NCBI GenBank assembly: GCA_963556145.1
Contig: OY744471.1
Coordinates: 3,031,590 to 3,095,589, forward strand
Direction: 5' to 3'
Length of the DNA: 64,000 nt
DNA from: Hygrocybe punicea
Lineage: Eukaryota > Basidiomycota > Agaricomycetes > Agaricales > Hygrophoraceae
A program made the position numbers and the translations under genes. Of the stretch, positions 47,666-60,104 are shown piece by piece; the first letter of the stretch is position 1, and every line of letters starts with the position of its first letter. The notes under the pieces are model-generated. The model did not search any database. It was not told the origin of the DNA and saw only the letters and a list, made by a program, of their open reading frames with translations.

Positions 47666-49890
47666 AGTGTCACTGCGATGGGTGATTGACTTTGAGCACC
47701 TGCGGGGTTTATAACATGAGAAGACGACCAGGATTGTCCTGGAAAGGACATGAAGAACGTGTCCATTTCTTTTCCAATGGGTCAAGATTGATGAAGACAG
47801 GACCCTGAGTCAATAGCAGTCGCGGGGAACGTGTGACAACTTACAAGCTCAGGGAGCGTTTCCAAACAGAAAGAAAAACATGCTAGACTCGGATACAAAC
47901 CGTTCATTGAGATTTGCATTGCGCACCGTCGACCGAGTCGTATACCTGCCAGCAGTGAGGACTACGGTCGATCCTGAATTGAAAAACAACGAAGAGAACC
48001 TGCGGCTGCAACTTGCCTGCAAGTAACCACTCAACATCCCGAGCCAGACTCGGAAGTATTCCGGACTCGGAACCTGTACTGTTGAAACTTGACACGCACT
48101 GTCGCCTTTCCAACAAAGTCATGCTATCGCGCTCTTATCAGTCTAGACCTTGAGCGCACTTATCGACGGCCGTGACGTTTTCACGCACCTCCAAGTTCAC
48201 CGATCACCAACCCTTTCCAAATCTGGATGAGTGTGCACGTGACCGTCACCGACTCCCAAGACTCCAAGTTCCTTATCGTGAATGCCAGTGCTGCCGTTAC
48301 GACTACATCCCCGGTTGTGAAATTTCCCCATGCAGCAGTGTTTGTCTCTCACGTTGTCAAGACCTTTGGATCCCAAATATCCGACTCGCAGTCTCGCACG
48401 TTGACATAATATGGAGACTTCCATTTGATCGGCTGAGCATACAACGCGGGAAGAAAGTTAAAATTAAATGCCAATACTGGGTATATTAAATAATACATGC
48501 CTTTACTTAGCTCACAGCCTTCGTGTGACGCGGATGTTCTGGCTGAAGTTGTCCAAGTCGCTGACACGAGTGTATTGATGGAAAGACTTGAAGGATTAGT
48601 TGACGGTGATGTGACTCGGGTGGTGTGCCCCCACGTCCGCCCTACGAATCTTATGTCCAGGCGGAAGATTAAGATCTAGTACTATAGTAAGACTTGCCTT
48701 GGCGAATGTCAGAGCTCCTCCTCCCATCTCCTCTCTAGTTCGCTTGATCTGGGTCAGCCACTGGCAGTTGGACAGTTGTGTGGTGCCACAATGCAGTGCT
48801 GATGCATTGATGATCGATGATCAGGCGATCGTCCGCGTACACCGACTCCACTTGATCACGTGATGCAAGAAGGATCTTTTTCTTTTCATCATAGCGGTAG
48901 TTTTACTGGAATTTCATCACCCGCATCTCCATCCCAGGCCAGGAGATGCATACTTCAGATGCCGAGACACGTACTGACAATAATGACTAGTAGGCAACGG
49001 TCGGCAAGGAGAATTTCACTGGGTGAAGGGCATGATGCATGGCAGCGGGGTTGGGCGGACATGACATGTGCAAAACGTCAGTGGGTTTTTCAAGTTATAG
49101 GTCTCTTCAAGCTTGACACAAATTTGGTGTCGCATCCAACATATCATCGTCTTCGAACCGTTTCATCCCTACCGCGTTGCGAGAATGTCGAAGCTACTGA
49201 GACAGCTGGCGATACTTGTGCAGCATCTACATACGTATTGGTACCGGTGTCGAGGGCCTCCAAGAAGAATATTGGCGATACCGATTTTGAATGCCATCAC
49301 TCACTCTCGCAATTTCTCGAATCTAGGAGGAAGAGCAATTATTATCATCCCTATTCGGTCATACTTGACGTATAGCGTGTACCGTCAAGCATTGCAGCGA
49401 GTCTACACTGTACACCCAGGGGCGTACGACCGTAACATCTTTAGCATGTTCTTCCCCTTGATCTTGTTAACTTAAGTTGTTCAACGAATGGAGGCTAGGG
49501 GCGCCGGCATGGAAACACAACGAAACGAACGAGGCTCTCAGTTGATCAACAGACACGAGTAAGCGGTAGACAAGTTGACAGGGCCACAAGTTGTCAATGT
49601 CAGCTGAGGGTGGGGTGCGCAATAGTTTGCTCGTTGTTCGTGGCTACCTCTCGTAACTTCTCTGGATGAAGGAGCATCCTGAATGATCTAGAGAATCAAC
49701 GAGCTCGTACAAACACTGAATATGAGGTCCTTACTACGGCTGCAGAACTCGACTGCATATCCCCATACCGGGGTGGTCTTTCTTGCCCCAGAGACGCAAT
49801 GCAGAAGATAAGATAGGTCTGAAATCTTCACAATATCAACGTGATCAATGTTGAAGCCAAGACGCACAGAACAACATATTATTAACCATC
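47666..49890. other. Gene-poor region
   Basis: About 2.2 kb with several open frames but none with convincing domains or linked exons. The best is a minus-strand ATG frame at about 48122 (MTLLERRQCVSSFNSTGSES), unsupported by homology I can recall. A plus-strand frame at 48860-49375 has no recognisable features. Probably intergenic or relic sequence. Confidence 0.4.
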
Positions 49891-49893
49891 AGT

Positions 49894-50409
49894 TTAGCTA
49901 CTATGCCGAACACGGTGGTGCGATTGTAATATATATATATATTTGGCAAAGTGGAATGATTGGTGACGGGGTGATATGTTTATGTTCGGGGGTGTGACGA
50001 TGTCTGAAGGATGACACGGACGAATGATAAAGGATGCCGGAGGTAGATTGAGAGGATCGATGAAGCATAAGGCGAGATTCCAAGTGATTGCTCGCAGCCG
50101 TAGGAAATGATCAGAGAGGCGGCGTAGCCCAGGAGGTAGCTCGACGACCAAACAATCAGCGTTGACCAACATCCGCCATGTCTTCAGTCCAGCTAGCTAA
50201 AGGACCAAGAGACCTATCTAGAGTGTATGGGAATGCGCCACAATGAAACGAAGGGGAGATAAGAAACGCACAAAGATATTAAGAGTCGAGACCAGTCGAT
50301 ATATAACGAGCGATAGTAAGTTTGCAAGAATCCAGAGGGCATCAGCCGATTGGAGAACGGAAGGTATTGAGAAATCGATGCCCCAAAAGTCCCGACGAGG
50401 AGATGCCAT
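49894..50409 (-). CDS. Possible small membrane protein, doubtful
   Basis: An ATG at 50407-50409 gives MASPRRDFWGIDFSIPSVLQ and a hydrophobic stretch (ALWILANLLSLVIYRLV). A GT..AG intron (about 50196-50270) could join it to LAGLKTWRMLVNADCLVVEL and a frame ending at 49894. The C-terminal part translates a TA microsatellite, which weakens the case. If the nearer acceptor is used the protein stops after about 53 residues. Unknown function. Confidence 0.3.
49928..49943. repeat. TA microsatellite
   Basis: A short perfect (TA)n run in the gene-poor stretch; no other significance seen. Confidence 0.8.
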
Positions 50410-50741
50410 TACGGACCTACACGGACCATGGACAGCGTTGGCAAATAACGGGTAACAAGCCAAAGATTGGTAGATAGAGATGTAAGGCCTGGGGTGTATG
50501 TTACAACTTGATGCTCGGTGTGAATGGAGCAAGAAGGGATAAATCAAAGAAACAATGAAGGAGGTATGGGAGGAGGTATGACGGCAAGGTATGGGCCAAG
50601 GAACAGCAGCTATGCCAGATCCCATACAGCAGATGGTGAAATATAACAATATGGTCCGTTGTCAGGGTCGAATAGAGACTTGATATGTTTGGAGCCAGTC
50701 CAGAAGGTATACAGCGGTGCCATCATGATCGTTAATCGATA

Positions 50742-52141
50742 TCAAAGGCCTTGAATCTGTGAAATGAGGAATTGTTTCTCGTCCTGTCGAAGCTTATCTA
50801 TCAGCCTCTTTCAAATTTGTCTGACAAGAACGCGACTCACACTGAACTGTTCATCTAGAAAAATGCAAAAAGGGGGATCTCGTAAATGGTTTCGGCGGAA
50901 GAGAAGTAGGAGTCACGAACCTTCCTTGTCATTATGGAAGTTTTTGAGGAAAACTAGGAGTTTGTCTTTATTTCGGCGGAGGATGGTTTCGATCTGCGGT
51001 GGCTTCTTTGGGTTTGCGACAAACACCTACAAAATTAACATCATCATCATGCCAGGCTTCTTCCTCACCAAGTCATTGCCAACTCACTTTAAAAACATGG
51101 AAGGCTTCAAACTGGATATTCTTGCTCTTGTCTCGCAGGAGATTCATCATCATCTTGAGATTCGCCTCGTTCGCGATATAACGAGTCATGACGTTGAAGT
51201 TGGCACGGTCAAGTAGGATCTCCCCGAGGAGCTTGAGAGATTGGCGTTTTGTAACATAGTTGTTGGACAATATGAGCGTTGTGAAGGAGGAAAAGAACTG
51301 GTACCGTCACGGTCAGACAATCACGGAGAAATCATGGACATAAAGGAATGAAGATGACGGACTCGATCATAATTCTTGTCCAAATATTCCGCTACCATAG
51401 GTTTGTGTCGCGTGAGTGTTTCCTTCAAATTGGCAAATGCATCACAGGAGATTCCGAATGTAGTCGTTTCGATGTAGTGCGGGAATGTGTAGAATCTGTC
51501 GGTGAAGTCTACGTTAGGAGGTCAGCATAGACGTTGGTAACCGAAGCTCACTGATCCGAATATAACAAGATTTTGCACAACGACTCATGCTTCAGCATTT
51601 CCTTCAGAATCATTCCGGTATTAAGGGCAACGTCTTCGTTCTCATATCCCGCAAGAGTCGCAAAGATAACTTCGTGCTTTGCAGAAAGATATTCGACGGT
51701 TGGCAATCGCGAACCGATCTGGCGACGTAAAAGATTGTTGAATATTTGTACAACGTCTTTACGAGACTCGAAGTCAAAGCGAGCGACATTCAGGACAAGG
51801 TAATGAAGGAGATCGGTATTGTAAGTTTCTTGTGCAAGCTGGGCGACCAGTTCTGGTAGAGGATCTACGTCGAATGTCAGGTGTTGTTGATGCTTCCTGC
51901 GGGAACCAACAGAACTTGCCTCCATCGCCACATAAGATGGCTTTAATCTGTTGCAGGTTCTTTGATATATCTTCGTTGGCCTAGGTCGAGCATTGGTGTG
52001 CAACAAAACCAGCGAGGTAAAACTTGGTACCTTTCGTCTCGTCTCTCCCCCTGGAGTGCCCGATTCCAGTCTCGGTATGGCGTCACGGAGTCCCCGAACA
52101 AGGTCAGGAGGAGATCGTTGCTTGGTCTTGAAGAAATTCAT
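50742..52141 (-). CDS. MO25/Hym1-like scaffold protein
   Basis: Armadillo-type scaffold that binds and activates GCK-family kinases; in fungi Hym1 works in the morphogenesis/cell separation (RAM/MOR) pathway. The ATG at 52139-52141 begins [20 protein letters not shown]. Later exons read [132 protein letters not shown], and the terminal DEQFS + [13 protein letters not shown], stopping at 50742-50744. The length of about 330 residues is normal and motifs are complete. About eight exons. It is divergent from the BTB gene at 52668 with a 526-bp shared intergenic region. Confidence 0.92.
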
Positions 52142-52667
52142 AATGAACGCAGAAAGAAAGGTAGTGAGTGAGAGGGGAATGTGACTGGTTGCTGAGTGGT
52201 TGAACAGGTTTGAACCTGGATGATATAAACGTGATCGAGCTGTTTCAGCCCTGTCTTCCGGTGCCGTCGCACTATGTTACTGCATTGGTGGCCAACCTCA
52301 AGACACAAAAGTCTATGTACAAACACTTTGGCGGGGTAACCAGACAATGAACGGTTCGTCCTACATTGACCCTGAATTTTGAATTTTGACTTTTTTTTTT
52401 TCAAGTCGAAGCCTAGCAGGTGCTCTTTTCATCTTCATCACGAAGAAGAGGCAATCTATCATCCAGAGCTCGCATAACCCGAGGCGCCAATGGATCTTCA
52501 AGGCTAGCCTACCTAGGCACTGCGTCAACCACACTCACGATCAGTCCACACTCAAGATTACCTCATTTCTCTTATCGGACTCGGAGCAATGTAACTTCAA
52601 GGCTCTGCGCAGCACACTGCGGGTAAGCATGAGGGAACCTCGTTGCATATAGTTCTCTGTATTATAT

Positions 52668-53524
52668 ATGTACGGGGGTGAGATGGCCAAACTTCATTCC
52701 GTCATGGAAAATTTGGTGCAGGACGAAAGCTTCCAAATCCCACAAGACTTGCCTATAGAGGAAGTGCAAAGCGGCGAAGACGGATTCGAGGAGGACAGTT
52801 TCTTCTACTTCGTTGATGTGATCTTTCTCGTGAGTTCACATAACTCTTTTGATTGGAAAGTCATCGAAGCGTTAGGCCTAGGTTGAAGATTGCTTCTTCA
52901 AAGTGCCTCGTCGGTACTTCGACAACTCAGAAGTCTTCCGAGACATGTTCCGGCTGCCAGTTGCCCCAAATGACGTGCCCGATGGATTCAGCAAAGAACA
53001 ACCTCTCCGACTAGAAGGTGTAAAAAAGGATGACTTCAGGCAACTTCTAAGAGTCATGTATCCAAGGTATGCAACCTCTAATGACAGATAGTTCAGCTCG
53101 GTTCACCCTCTACAGAGAATTTGGAGAAGAAGAAACACTTTCACATGCCGAATGGACTGCAGTTCTCAGATTGGCGACCATGTGGTTGTTCAAGAAAATT
53201 CGAGAAATAGCGATCCAGAAAATGTCTACATTCCAAGTCGATGCCGTCGAGAAGGTCGCACTTGCCCGAAACTACCACATTGCAAGCTGGCTGCTACCTG
53301 CTCTGAACGAAGTGGCACGTCGAGAGCAAACGATGGGGATCGAAGACGTCAACTGCTTGGGTTTGGACTTTGTCCTGAAGATTGCAGCAGTTCGCGAGAG
53401 CATGCAAACCGCCTATTGCTATCGCTGTCGTGCCAACGGCACCAGACAATCACACGATTTCACAGCTGAAATTTGCACGACATTCCAACAGGAACTCGAG
53501 GAAGCAGATGAATATGACAAATGA
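52668..53524 (+). CDS. BTB/POZ domain protein
   Basis: Three exons (52668-52829, 52882-53066, 53116-53524) total 756 bp and 251 residues. Start MYGGEMAKLHSVMENLVQDE; an internal ATG at 52683 is equally possible. The BTB fold reads SFFYFVDVIFLVEDCFFKVP, FDNSEVFRDMFRLPVAP, then PLRLEGVKKDDFRQLLRVMY. The C-terminal helical region (AVLRLATMWLFKKIREIAIQ, KVALARNYHIASWLLPALNE) is typical of a large Agaricomycete BTB family. Such proteins may act as adaptors, but no partner is visible here. Confidence 0.85.
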
Positions 53525-55200
53525 TTTACGAGGACTAGTAACTGGGTGTAACGTTTGCGGATAAATCTATAAGTTACTGCCGAGTCTAATGAAGCATCGC
53601 GCATTGTCGATTGAACAGTCGTAAACTCGCGTTACTGCCCAGTCAAGTTTCGCGGGACGATTCGAAGGCGATGCAATGTTGGTGAAGGAACATGGGCTGG
53701 AGTCAAAACACGAGCCATGAGGCGCTCTGGGGGAGACTTGTGAGCAACATTGAGCATGATAACTTAACCTAAGAAAGACGCACTCACCTGCCTGAATGGG
53801 CGGCCCGCCTGTAAAGATGGCTTGTGCAGGAGGTCGATAAGGAGCGGTCCTTCAGTCTCATGCTCTGAATTGTCTTCATTACAGTGCCTGCTTCTGCAGC
53901 GCCTTCCGCTCGAGTAACTCGTGAGGCCTAACCTTGTCAATGATCATACTGCTCAGTTTTCCGGATGAGTGGATAAATTTAGGATATTTGCCAGTACACG
54001 CCTACTCATCGCTGATAAACCCGTCGTCCGTTCCCCGCCGTCTCTTTATCTTCGGTGCGCCCCAATATCAACTCTGTTCCAGATAGAGGCCTTCGTGATT
54101 TTCGCACACATCCCACTTCCATGGCAGGTTTGATTGTACCATTAATGCCATCCTAGTTTTTCAGAGCACCCGGGGGCGTTACGGTCTAGAGAAGATCCAT
54201 ATAGTATGTAGCTGCAATGCGTTGTGATGACAGCATTAGTACTCACTTACACCGAAGTTGTTCAGGTGCTAACGCTTCAAGTTGATTTGGACTTCCATGT
54301 TGTTCACCTCAACGTTATTTGGCGCGCCAACATTGGGTCGGGCAGTTTGGAGGAAAGCAATCTTGTTTTATGCCACGATCGGGACCGTCAGCCACAACAG
54401 CTGGGTGTCGAAGATTTTTGAACTTTTGTCCCCCATTCTGTGGACAGGTGATAATTGTCGAGACTTAATTGGGGAAAGAGGGAGTCCAACTGACTATAGG
54501 TTCAACGCACACTAGTGCCGCATAGACAGCGAGCCGAGTCCGAGTCGACGGCCAATACCAATGTGTTACAAGACAAGCCAGTACTAGTGAGAGACTTTCA
54601 TGTGCGAATCTGCATTACATGACAGTTATTCTAATCATCGAGGGTAGGGCCAGCAGCAGCTGCGCGCACTTGGACGGCTCGGTGAGTACTTGGGAGGTTC
54701 GATAGAAGAGAAGTTCAGGGTGATGAAAGACCAGCTCTAAGGGGCTACTAGTAAGCCACTCATTACGGATGAGGGGCATTATAACACGTACGTGTATACC
54801 CAATTGCAACTGAAATGCGAAAAACCCTTGGTGCTTGCGTAGCCATTCTTCCTAACCCAGCCAAGGGGACAACACGACGGAGAACGTATAAGATTCATTT
54901 GCGACTCACATGGTGCTTTCCTTGTCACTTCGGTGCGGCGTCATCGTCTCTTCCCCCGGTCTGGTGACGGACCTCCTACGGAACTGGGCGTGGATGCATA
55001 TGGAAGAGAATTTTCACGGTCTTATCGTGGCATCTTACACTGTCTTACAATCATTTGTAATGACGAGCCCAGGACGCTGTATGGACGCTAGTAGGTGTTT
55101 ATTTATTCTATCGCTCCACCATATTTCAGCCTTGTGCAACAGAGAGCCCCACTAATAGATCTGGGACCGTAGCAGGCTCGTCGCAAGGTCTTACATAATG
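53525..55200. other. Gene-poor region
   Basis: No supported gene. Short open frames at 54224-54515 (for example SLEESNLVLCHDRD) and on the minus strand at 54615-54809 may be exon relics, but I could not join them. Confidence 0.4.
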
Positions 55201-55239
55201 AGAACCAGTAGTATAACTTCAAGGCCGCCAATTTGGCCA

Positions 55240-56220
55240 TTCCGCTCTCTGCTACGAATGCTTGTTGACCTTCCAACAGAATTCCTGACCGGCTTATTTG
55301 CTCGTTGTGAAGCTCGGAAGATTACCGAAGTGTGTTGCGCCTTTGTCGTCATAACATACTCGACCCATCACTCTGGAGTCCAGGTCGCCTTGGGTCACAT
55401 CAATTTGTAGGGGCCGACTTTTCTACGCCTTCACTGTCAACGGAAAGGATCACTGCTCCTGCAAGTTTCAATTTGCGCAACCAGATCAAATGCTGCGACT
55501 ATTGTCGCAGAGACGTGCTTCACTCTAGCCGCGTACAATACAAAGATACGTGGGGTAGAAATCAGCGCAGCCATGTCCCTGCTGGCACCCCGCAAGATTG
55601 TACTCTCTGGATCCGGTTTTGCCGGGAATTGCTGGCGCTTTCTGTCAAAGCATACGAGGATCCAGGAGGTTTCAACCCAGCTTGGATACATCTGCTGAAG
55701 CATACAGCAGAATCTTTCCCAGCACTGCGAAGGCTTACAATTCCATTTACTTCTATTGCACACCCATTCCCGCAGAAACAGCATCCTTTGCTCATCTTCG
55801 CACACACTCACTCTTGGATCACTGGAAGAAGACACTAAGGGTTGAAACCCTGGCTCAAATGCGAGACCACTGAACTTATCGTACCCTAGCCTAGTATGCT
55901 GCCTCTGAACCCTGAAAGCCCAGATCACATATCTATTCCTGTCGTCCTCCAACGCCTCATTCGCCTTGCTATTACCATGCCAGGCAGTAGGCTGGACTGC
56001 CTTTATTGCATCAAGGTCCCTGCCCTGCTTTACACCTCGATGGCTCTCGTGAACTGCCTTATGAGGAGTCCTGGTCAATAACCGATACGGCCGAAGTCCT
56101 AAATTCTCTCGTGAATCTGGCTGTGAACTCACCGACGCTACGCCTTGTTGTGATCACAGAGGCATCCTACCGCGCTCATTCTGGCTGTTTCTTTTGGTTG
56201 TGTCGGGAGAAATAGCGTCG
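55240..56220 (+). pseudogene. F-box/LRR-like relic
   Basis: An F-box-like start LVDLPTEFLTGLFARCEARK (about 55260) is followed, one frame off, by HNILDPSLWSPG, then a leucine-rich segment LLKHTAESFPALRRLTIPFT (about 55690-55750). The segment continues in another frame (TASFAHLRTHSLLDHWKK) and finally LNSLVNLAVNSPTLRLVVIT (about 56097). The order matches fungal F-box proteins with leucine-rich repeats, but at least three frame changes are needed, so it reads as decayed. The long minus-strand open frame over the same bases lacks domain features. Confidence 0.4.
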
Positions 56221-56459
56221 TTCGCGTGGCTTAAGAGCATTGCCGTGCATGATCTGAACACAGCTTTCGGTTTGGGCTCTTGTGGGCCTGACAATGTTGT
56301 GCTATCGCATGACTCGCGCGAAAATCGCATGCCGGTATTGTTTACACTTGGACGGTTCTGCACTCATGCGTGCATTCGAGAGTGCTGTTCGTATGTCTCC
56401 ACACGAGACATTCAGACTTCCCTGGCGTTACAGATAAGTACCTGGTGGCTCTTAAGGCC

Positions 56460-57555
56460 CTAAGGTTACAGTGATGGCCGAGAATTTCGCATGCGAATGA
56501 AGATATGGTGGACAATGTCACGAAATAGAGACGTTGGCGTATTGAGAGCGGAAATAGCTCGTGGTGAGTAACTAGCTAGATATTTTCCACCGCAATGCCA
56601 GTGCTGAAGTGAATCATCTAGCAACGCGACGATTCTCAAGAACCCCATTCTCAATGTGTTACTACTATTATCACTCGAGGGAATTAACATGAAGAGTGCC
56701 GCCTCCTGCTATCGGCAGCAATACACCATTCACTTTCTAGTGGGGGAAGGGAGGAACATCAATCTGACTGCAATAAATATGTGTTTGGAGTTTGGAGGAC
56801 CTTCGATTGTTTGTCAACACCTTCACAGTGAGATCTGGATACTAACCAATACCTACGTGCAACTTGCTATCAAGTCTTAACTTAGATTCAATGGCAGCAT
56901 CAGAGTTTATTATACGTTCGATGCAGCAATTACCACAAGTAACAGGTAGGGTGCCGCCTCGTGCTATCGACAGCAGTACACCATTCGCTTTCATACCATC
57001 TACTAACGAGAAGATAGTGTTCGAGCTACACCCCATGGGTAACCATCTCTTGCACACCATCGAGCGCTTTGCGGGATGAACTGGTCATGAACAATTTAGT
57101 GGGAATGAAGAAATAGAGGGGACCTAAAGCTAAACCAGTTTGTGGTTACCCCAAGACTTGGACGGTCCCTACAAACTTGAGGAAGAGCTGTGCCGGAAAA
57201 TGCGTAAGCCTTATATAGGATGAACAAACCGCGGTCCTCTTTCACGGAGCGTGCAATATACCTCCAGGCTGAGTTCCGGAGGTCATCAAGATACAAACGG
57301 AGTACGAGTTGTCCGGCCCACTCTCTGGGCTCCTATAGTCTAACTTGATCCACCTCGGAGTCTAAGACGGAACTAGGAAAGATAATTTCGTCAGGATTGA
57401 CCCCACCGGTGGTCCAATCGGATTGTCAGTTAGTTAGTCAAAACAGCACTGGCATAAACTAATACACCGACCTGTCAGAAGCAACGAATATAGTCAGCTT
57501 GAAAAGGTAGCGTGTGGCAGATGAACATGACAGCTTTCCCAAAAGGATTAATACA
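56460..57555. other. Gene-poor region with spaced repeat
   Basis: No supported gene. It contains a roughly 50-bp direct repeat with 255-bp spacing, listed separately. Confidence 0.45.
56693..56998. repeat. Direct repeat, about 50 bp, 255 bp apart
   Basis: Copies at about 56693-56742 and 56948-56998 share gtgccgcctc(c/g)tgctatcg, then cagca(a/g)tacaccattc(a/g)cttt. Moderately diverged. Could be an internal duplication of an old gene or element. Confidence 0.6.
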
Positions 57556-57806
57556 TTAGCGCTCGACAGCGTTGCATTCGAACACGTGTACCTCGAAACC
57601 CGAGCCAGTTTGCCGTTGCGTGGCGGGAGAAACCTGGGGCATGAGAGTGTCGTGGGTCCAAGACGTCTTGAATTCATCGAACCGAAATTTTGTAATCACG
57701 TGCAGGGGTTTACGATCGTAGAAATGTTACATACGTGGATCGTCACATTGATTCCCAAGGCGATTTGCGTTGAATAAGCGACAAGGATAACAATAAGATA
57801 GGCCAT
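57556..57806 (-). CDS. Possible small secreted protein
   Basis: The ATG at 57804-57806 gives a clear signal-peptide-like start (MAYLIVILVAYSTQIALG). A GT..AG intron follows INVTIH, and the second exon reads TSWTHDTLMPQVSPATQRQT and FECNAVER, stopping at 57556. The mature part would be only about 42 residues with one cysteine. No homologue recognised; it may be a chance frame or the 5' part of a longer gene. Confidence 0.3.
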
Positions 57807-58400
57807 GATGAGCTTTTGGGTTGGTTGCGAAGAGGAATTTCGAATTGAATCCCATTGGAGGATGCGCCGACGTTGTCGGGAGCACTATAAGCAAAATGAC
57901 GATGAGATACAATCGTCGACCATGGCGGAGACCGGCAACTAGCTGGAATCGAGGGTGGCTTCTTGATCCTCGGCCAATTTCCTAGATCTGGAGTTGAGTT
58001 GAGCTAGGACCGGGTAAGATAAGATAAGATCTTCGGTGTCAGAATTCGGCATGCAGCAGTGAAGGAAAAACATTGTCTGTGATAAAGCGGTTAGTAACAA
58101 CTCTGAGAGAAAGGCTTTATCAGTGCAAATCAGGATTGAATCTTGGCTTGGTCCGAGGTCAGCGATTGATGGCTGATCTTGTTGCCAATCTGGAAGCCAT
58201 CATGAGAAAAAGCCAAGCGATTCACAAGACCTCGAAGAATCTTCAATCTAATCTAGCAGCTGCTAGTAAACAACTATCAGAAATCTAAGATACTCACCAT
58301 GTAATCGCCAGGTCAACACATGCATCTCCAGTGTCTAAGACTTCAGGAGGCAAGTAAAAGCACACAAGTTGTATGTATGACTTTCGCTCATTAGCAGGCC
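57807..58400. other. Intergenic with one small helical frame
   Basis: Contains three tandem (gataa) units near 58015 and a plus-strand frame ending at 58288 (MADLVANLEAIMRKSQAIHK, then LQSNLAAASKQLSEI). That frame looks helical and could be an exon, but no linked exon or start was found. Confidence 0.35.
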
Positions 58401-59514
58401 TCAGGCCTCAAGGCCATCACCTTTGCCAAGCCCGTCAGTTTCCTTCTGACACTTCTCGCAAGCACATTGAAAATACCAGTTTTCTTGCAAACACCGCCGC
58501 CTCTCCAAAACATCATCTCTAACAGGCACATAATTGATGCACAGCTCCTCCCCCTCCTCCACATCCCTCGTCGTGTAAAACATCATTGCGCGATTGACTC
58601 GTCCCTTGCGGACGTTAGGGGCACAACCTGCGCGACAGGAAGTATTGCACAGAAAAAATCAAAAAATGAAATCACGGACTATGGTTGAAATACGATCCAG
58701 ATACATATATTCCCCACCCGAACATCTCGCCCTCATCTGTCGTCGGCGACAGTTGCCACACTCCAAAGGCATTCCCAGCATCGCGCGAAAGAGCGGCACG
58801 GACGGTCTCGGACGAGACGACGTACACCTGTAATGCGGACGGCAGAAGGTAACGCAAGAAGTTGTACACGCGCAGATGGCTGTCGAGGATGTACGGCCGT
58901 GCACGTACGTGGAGCAGCTCGTTGTTTTGTAGCTCCAGATAATCTGACCAGCGGTGTCGTGCTTCGGTGGGAGAACTATCTTCGATGTGACGTTTTACGA
59001 TGGCGGAAGCTACGAACCGGGCGATTTCCAGCTCGACATCGTCCAGATAAACGATATCGATCTCTGATTTCTGGTTCGGATTCCAGAGTTCCGCAGTTTT
59101 CCAGATGCCATTGAGAGTCGCCAGCGTAATGTCACTATAATCAGCAACTGCCAGCGTCTTCACGACCACCTTGAGTTTGTTCTTCTTCATTCTTGTTACT
59201 GCTCTTTCGATGGCCAAGTTTACTGAACCAACGATGCCACCGATATTCTCTTCTCTCTCCCAGATCACTCGGCATGCCTCACCGCAAAACCACACCCCGA
59301 TGCCAGTTTCGGATCGCACATTCCAGGTATTCCGGCATACATCGAAGGAGTACGCAAAACACTCGGCGCAGACCTCTTTCCGAAAATTATGTTGGATAAC
59401 TGATGCGTATGGCGAACGACAAGTATGTAGAAGCGTGTCCTTTGGGATGGCCTGGGTTGCGATGAGGCATCGACCACCGTATGATGTTGGGTGAAGATGA
59501 TACAGCGCGTCCAT
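58401..59514 (-). CDS. SET domain protein, SMYD-like
   Basis: Two exons (58680-59514 and 58401-58627; 52-bp GT..AG intron) give 353 residues. It resembles SMYD-type lysine methyltransferases: the SET domain is interrupted early by a Cys-rich MYND-like segment (VCAECFAYSFD ... WFCGEACRVIWERE, about residues 47-87). The catalytic part reads FGWGIYVSGSYFNHSCAPNV, formed exactly across the intron, then RDVEEGEELCINYVPVRDD. A post-SET-like cysteine cluster follows (CACEKC). NHSxxPN and the GEEL..Y motif are intact, so methyltransferase activity is plausible; substrate unknown. The MYND cysteines are fewer than in canonical fingers. Confidence 0.85.
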
Positions 59515-59693
59515 TCCAAGGTGGAGTTAACGTGTCACATATTTAAGGTTAGGGTTTAATGTCCTTGAGCGCAGGATACGTATTATAATGGAAGCCCTCG
59601 GCCCTCGACAAGCCCATAAATAATTAGGCACCACCCCGCCCTCCCCCCTGACCTCCAGCCCGCACCCACAAGACACAACAGAACAAGTCGCGG

Positions 59694-60104
59694 TTACTTT
59701 GTAAATGCGCGTATGATTTTAGCAGAGATGTGAAGGAAGAAAATGGATGCGATGAAAGAGAGGGAGAGAACAACGACGATGAATGGATCGCTGCAAAGTA
59801 GTAAATTAGCATGATGCCAAGAGGTCGTGGGATAAACGGAATGTATACTGACACTCGTAGACCTTGTGAATCATCGGTGTAAAGCTTCAGCATCGTATTT
59901 GATGACCCGCCAGCGCCTGCGGCACGGGAAGAGTTGGGCTTCGAGACCTGTGAACCCGCAGCACGTCGTCTGCGACAACAAAAGTGAATTTACCATGGTA
60001 AGAAGTGCTCAAGTGAAACCGTACCGAATTTGAGCACCTGGTGGTTTGGCTACAGCTGATGCTCGGGTGCCAGCGCTGCGGGGAGAATCTGAGTCGGACT
60101 GCAT
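59694..60104 (-). CDS. Sec61 complex beta subunit
   Basis: Small tail-anchored subunit of the ER protein-conducting channel. Exons 60025-60104, 59853-59969 and 59694-59790 sum to 294 bp, 97 residues. N-terminus MQSDSDSPRSAGTRASAVAK, then a Gly/Ser/Ala-rich stretch, the conserved block SSNTMLKLYTDDSQGLRVDP, and one C-terminal membrane helix (FIVVVLSLSFIASIFFLHIS) ending AKIIRAFTK. Length and layout match the family. It is head to head with the R-SNARE gene, with 164 bp between start codons. Confidence 0.95.

Noticed and set aside
48860..49375. 171-codon plus-strand frame
   Set aside because: Composition looks random, no domain or splice partners; treated as non-coding.
55437..56132. 231-codon minus-strand open frame
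   Set aside because: No recognisable domain, and the opposite strand carries F-box/LRR-like segments; likely a chance antisense frame.
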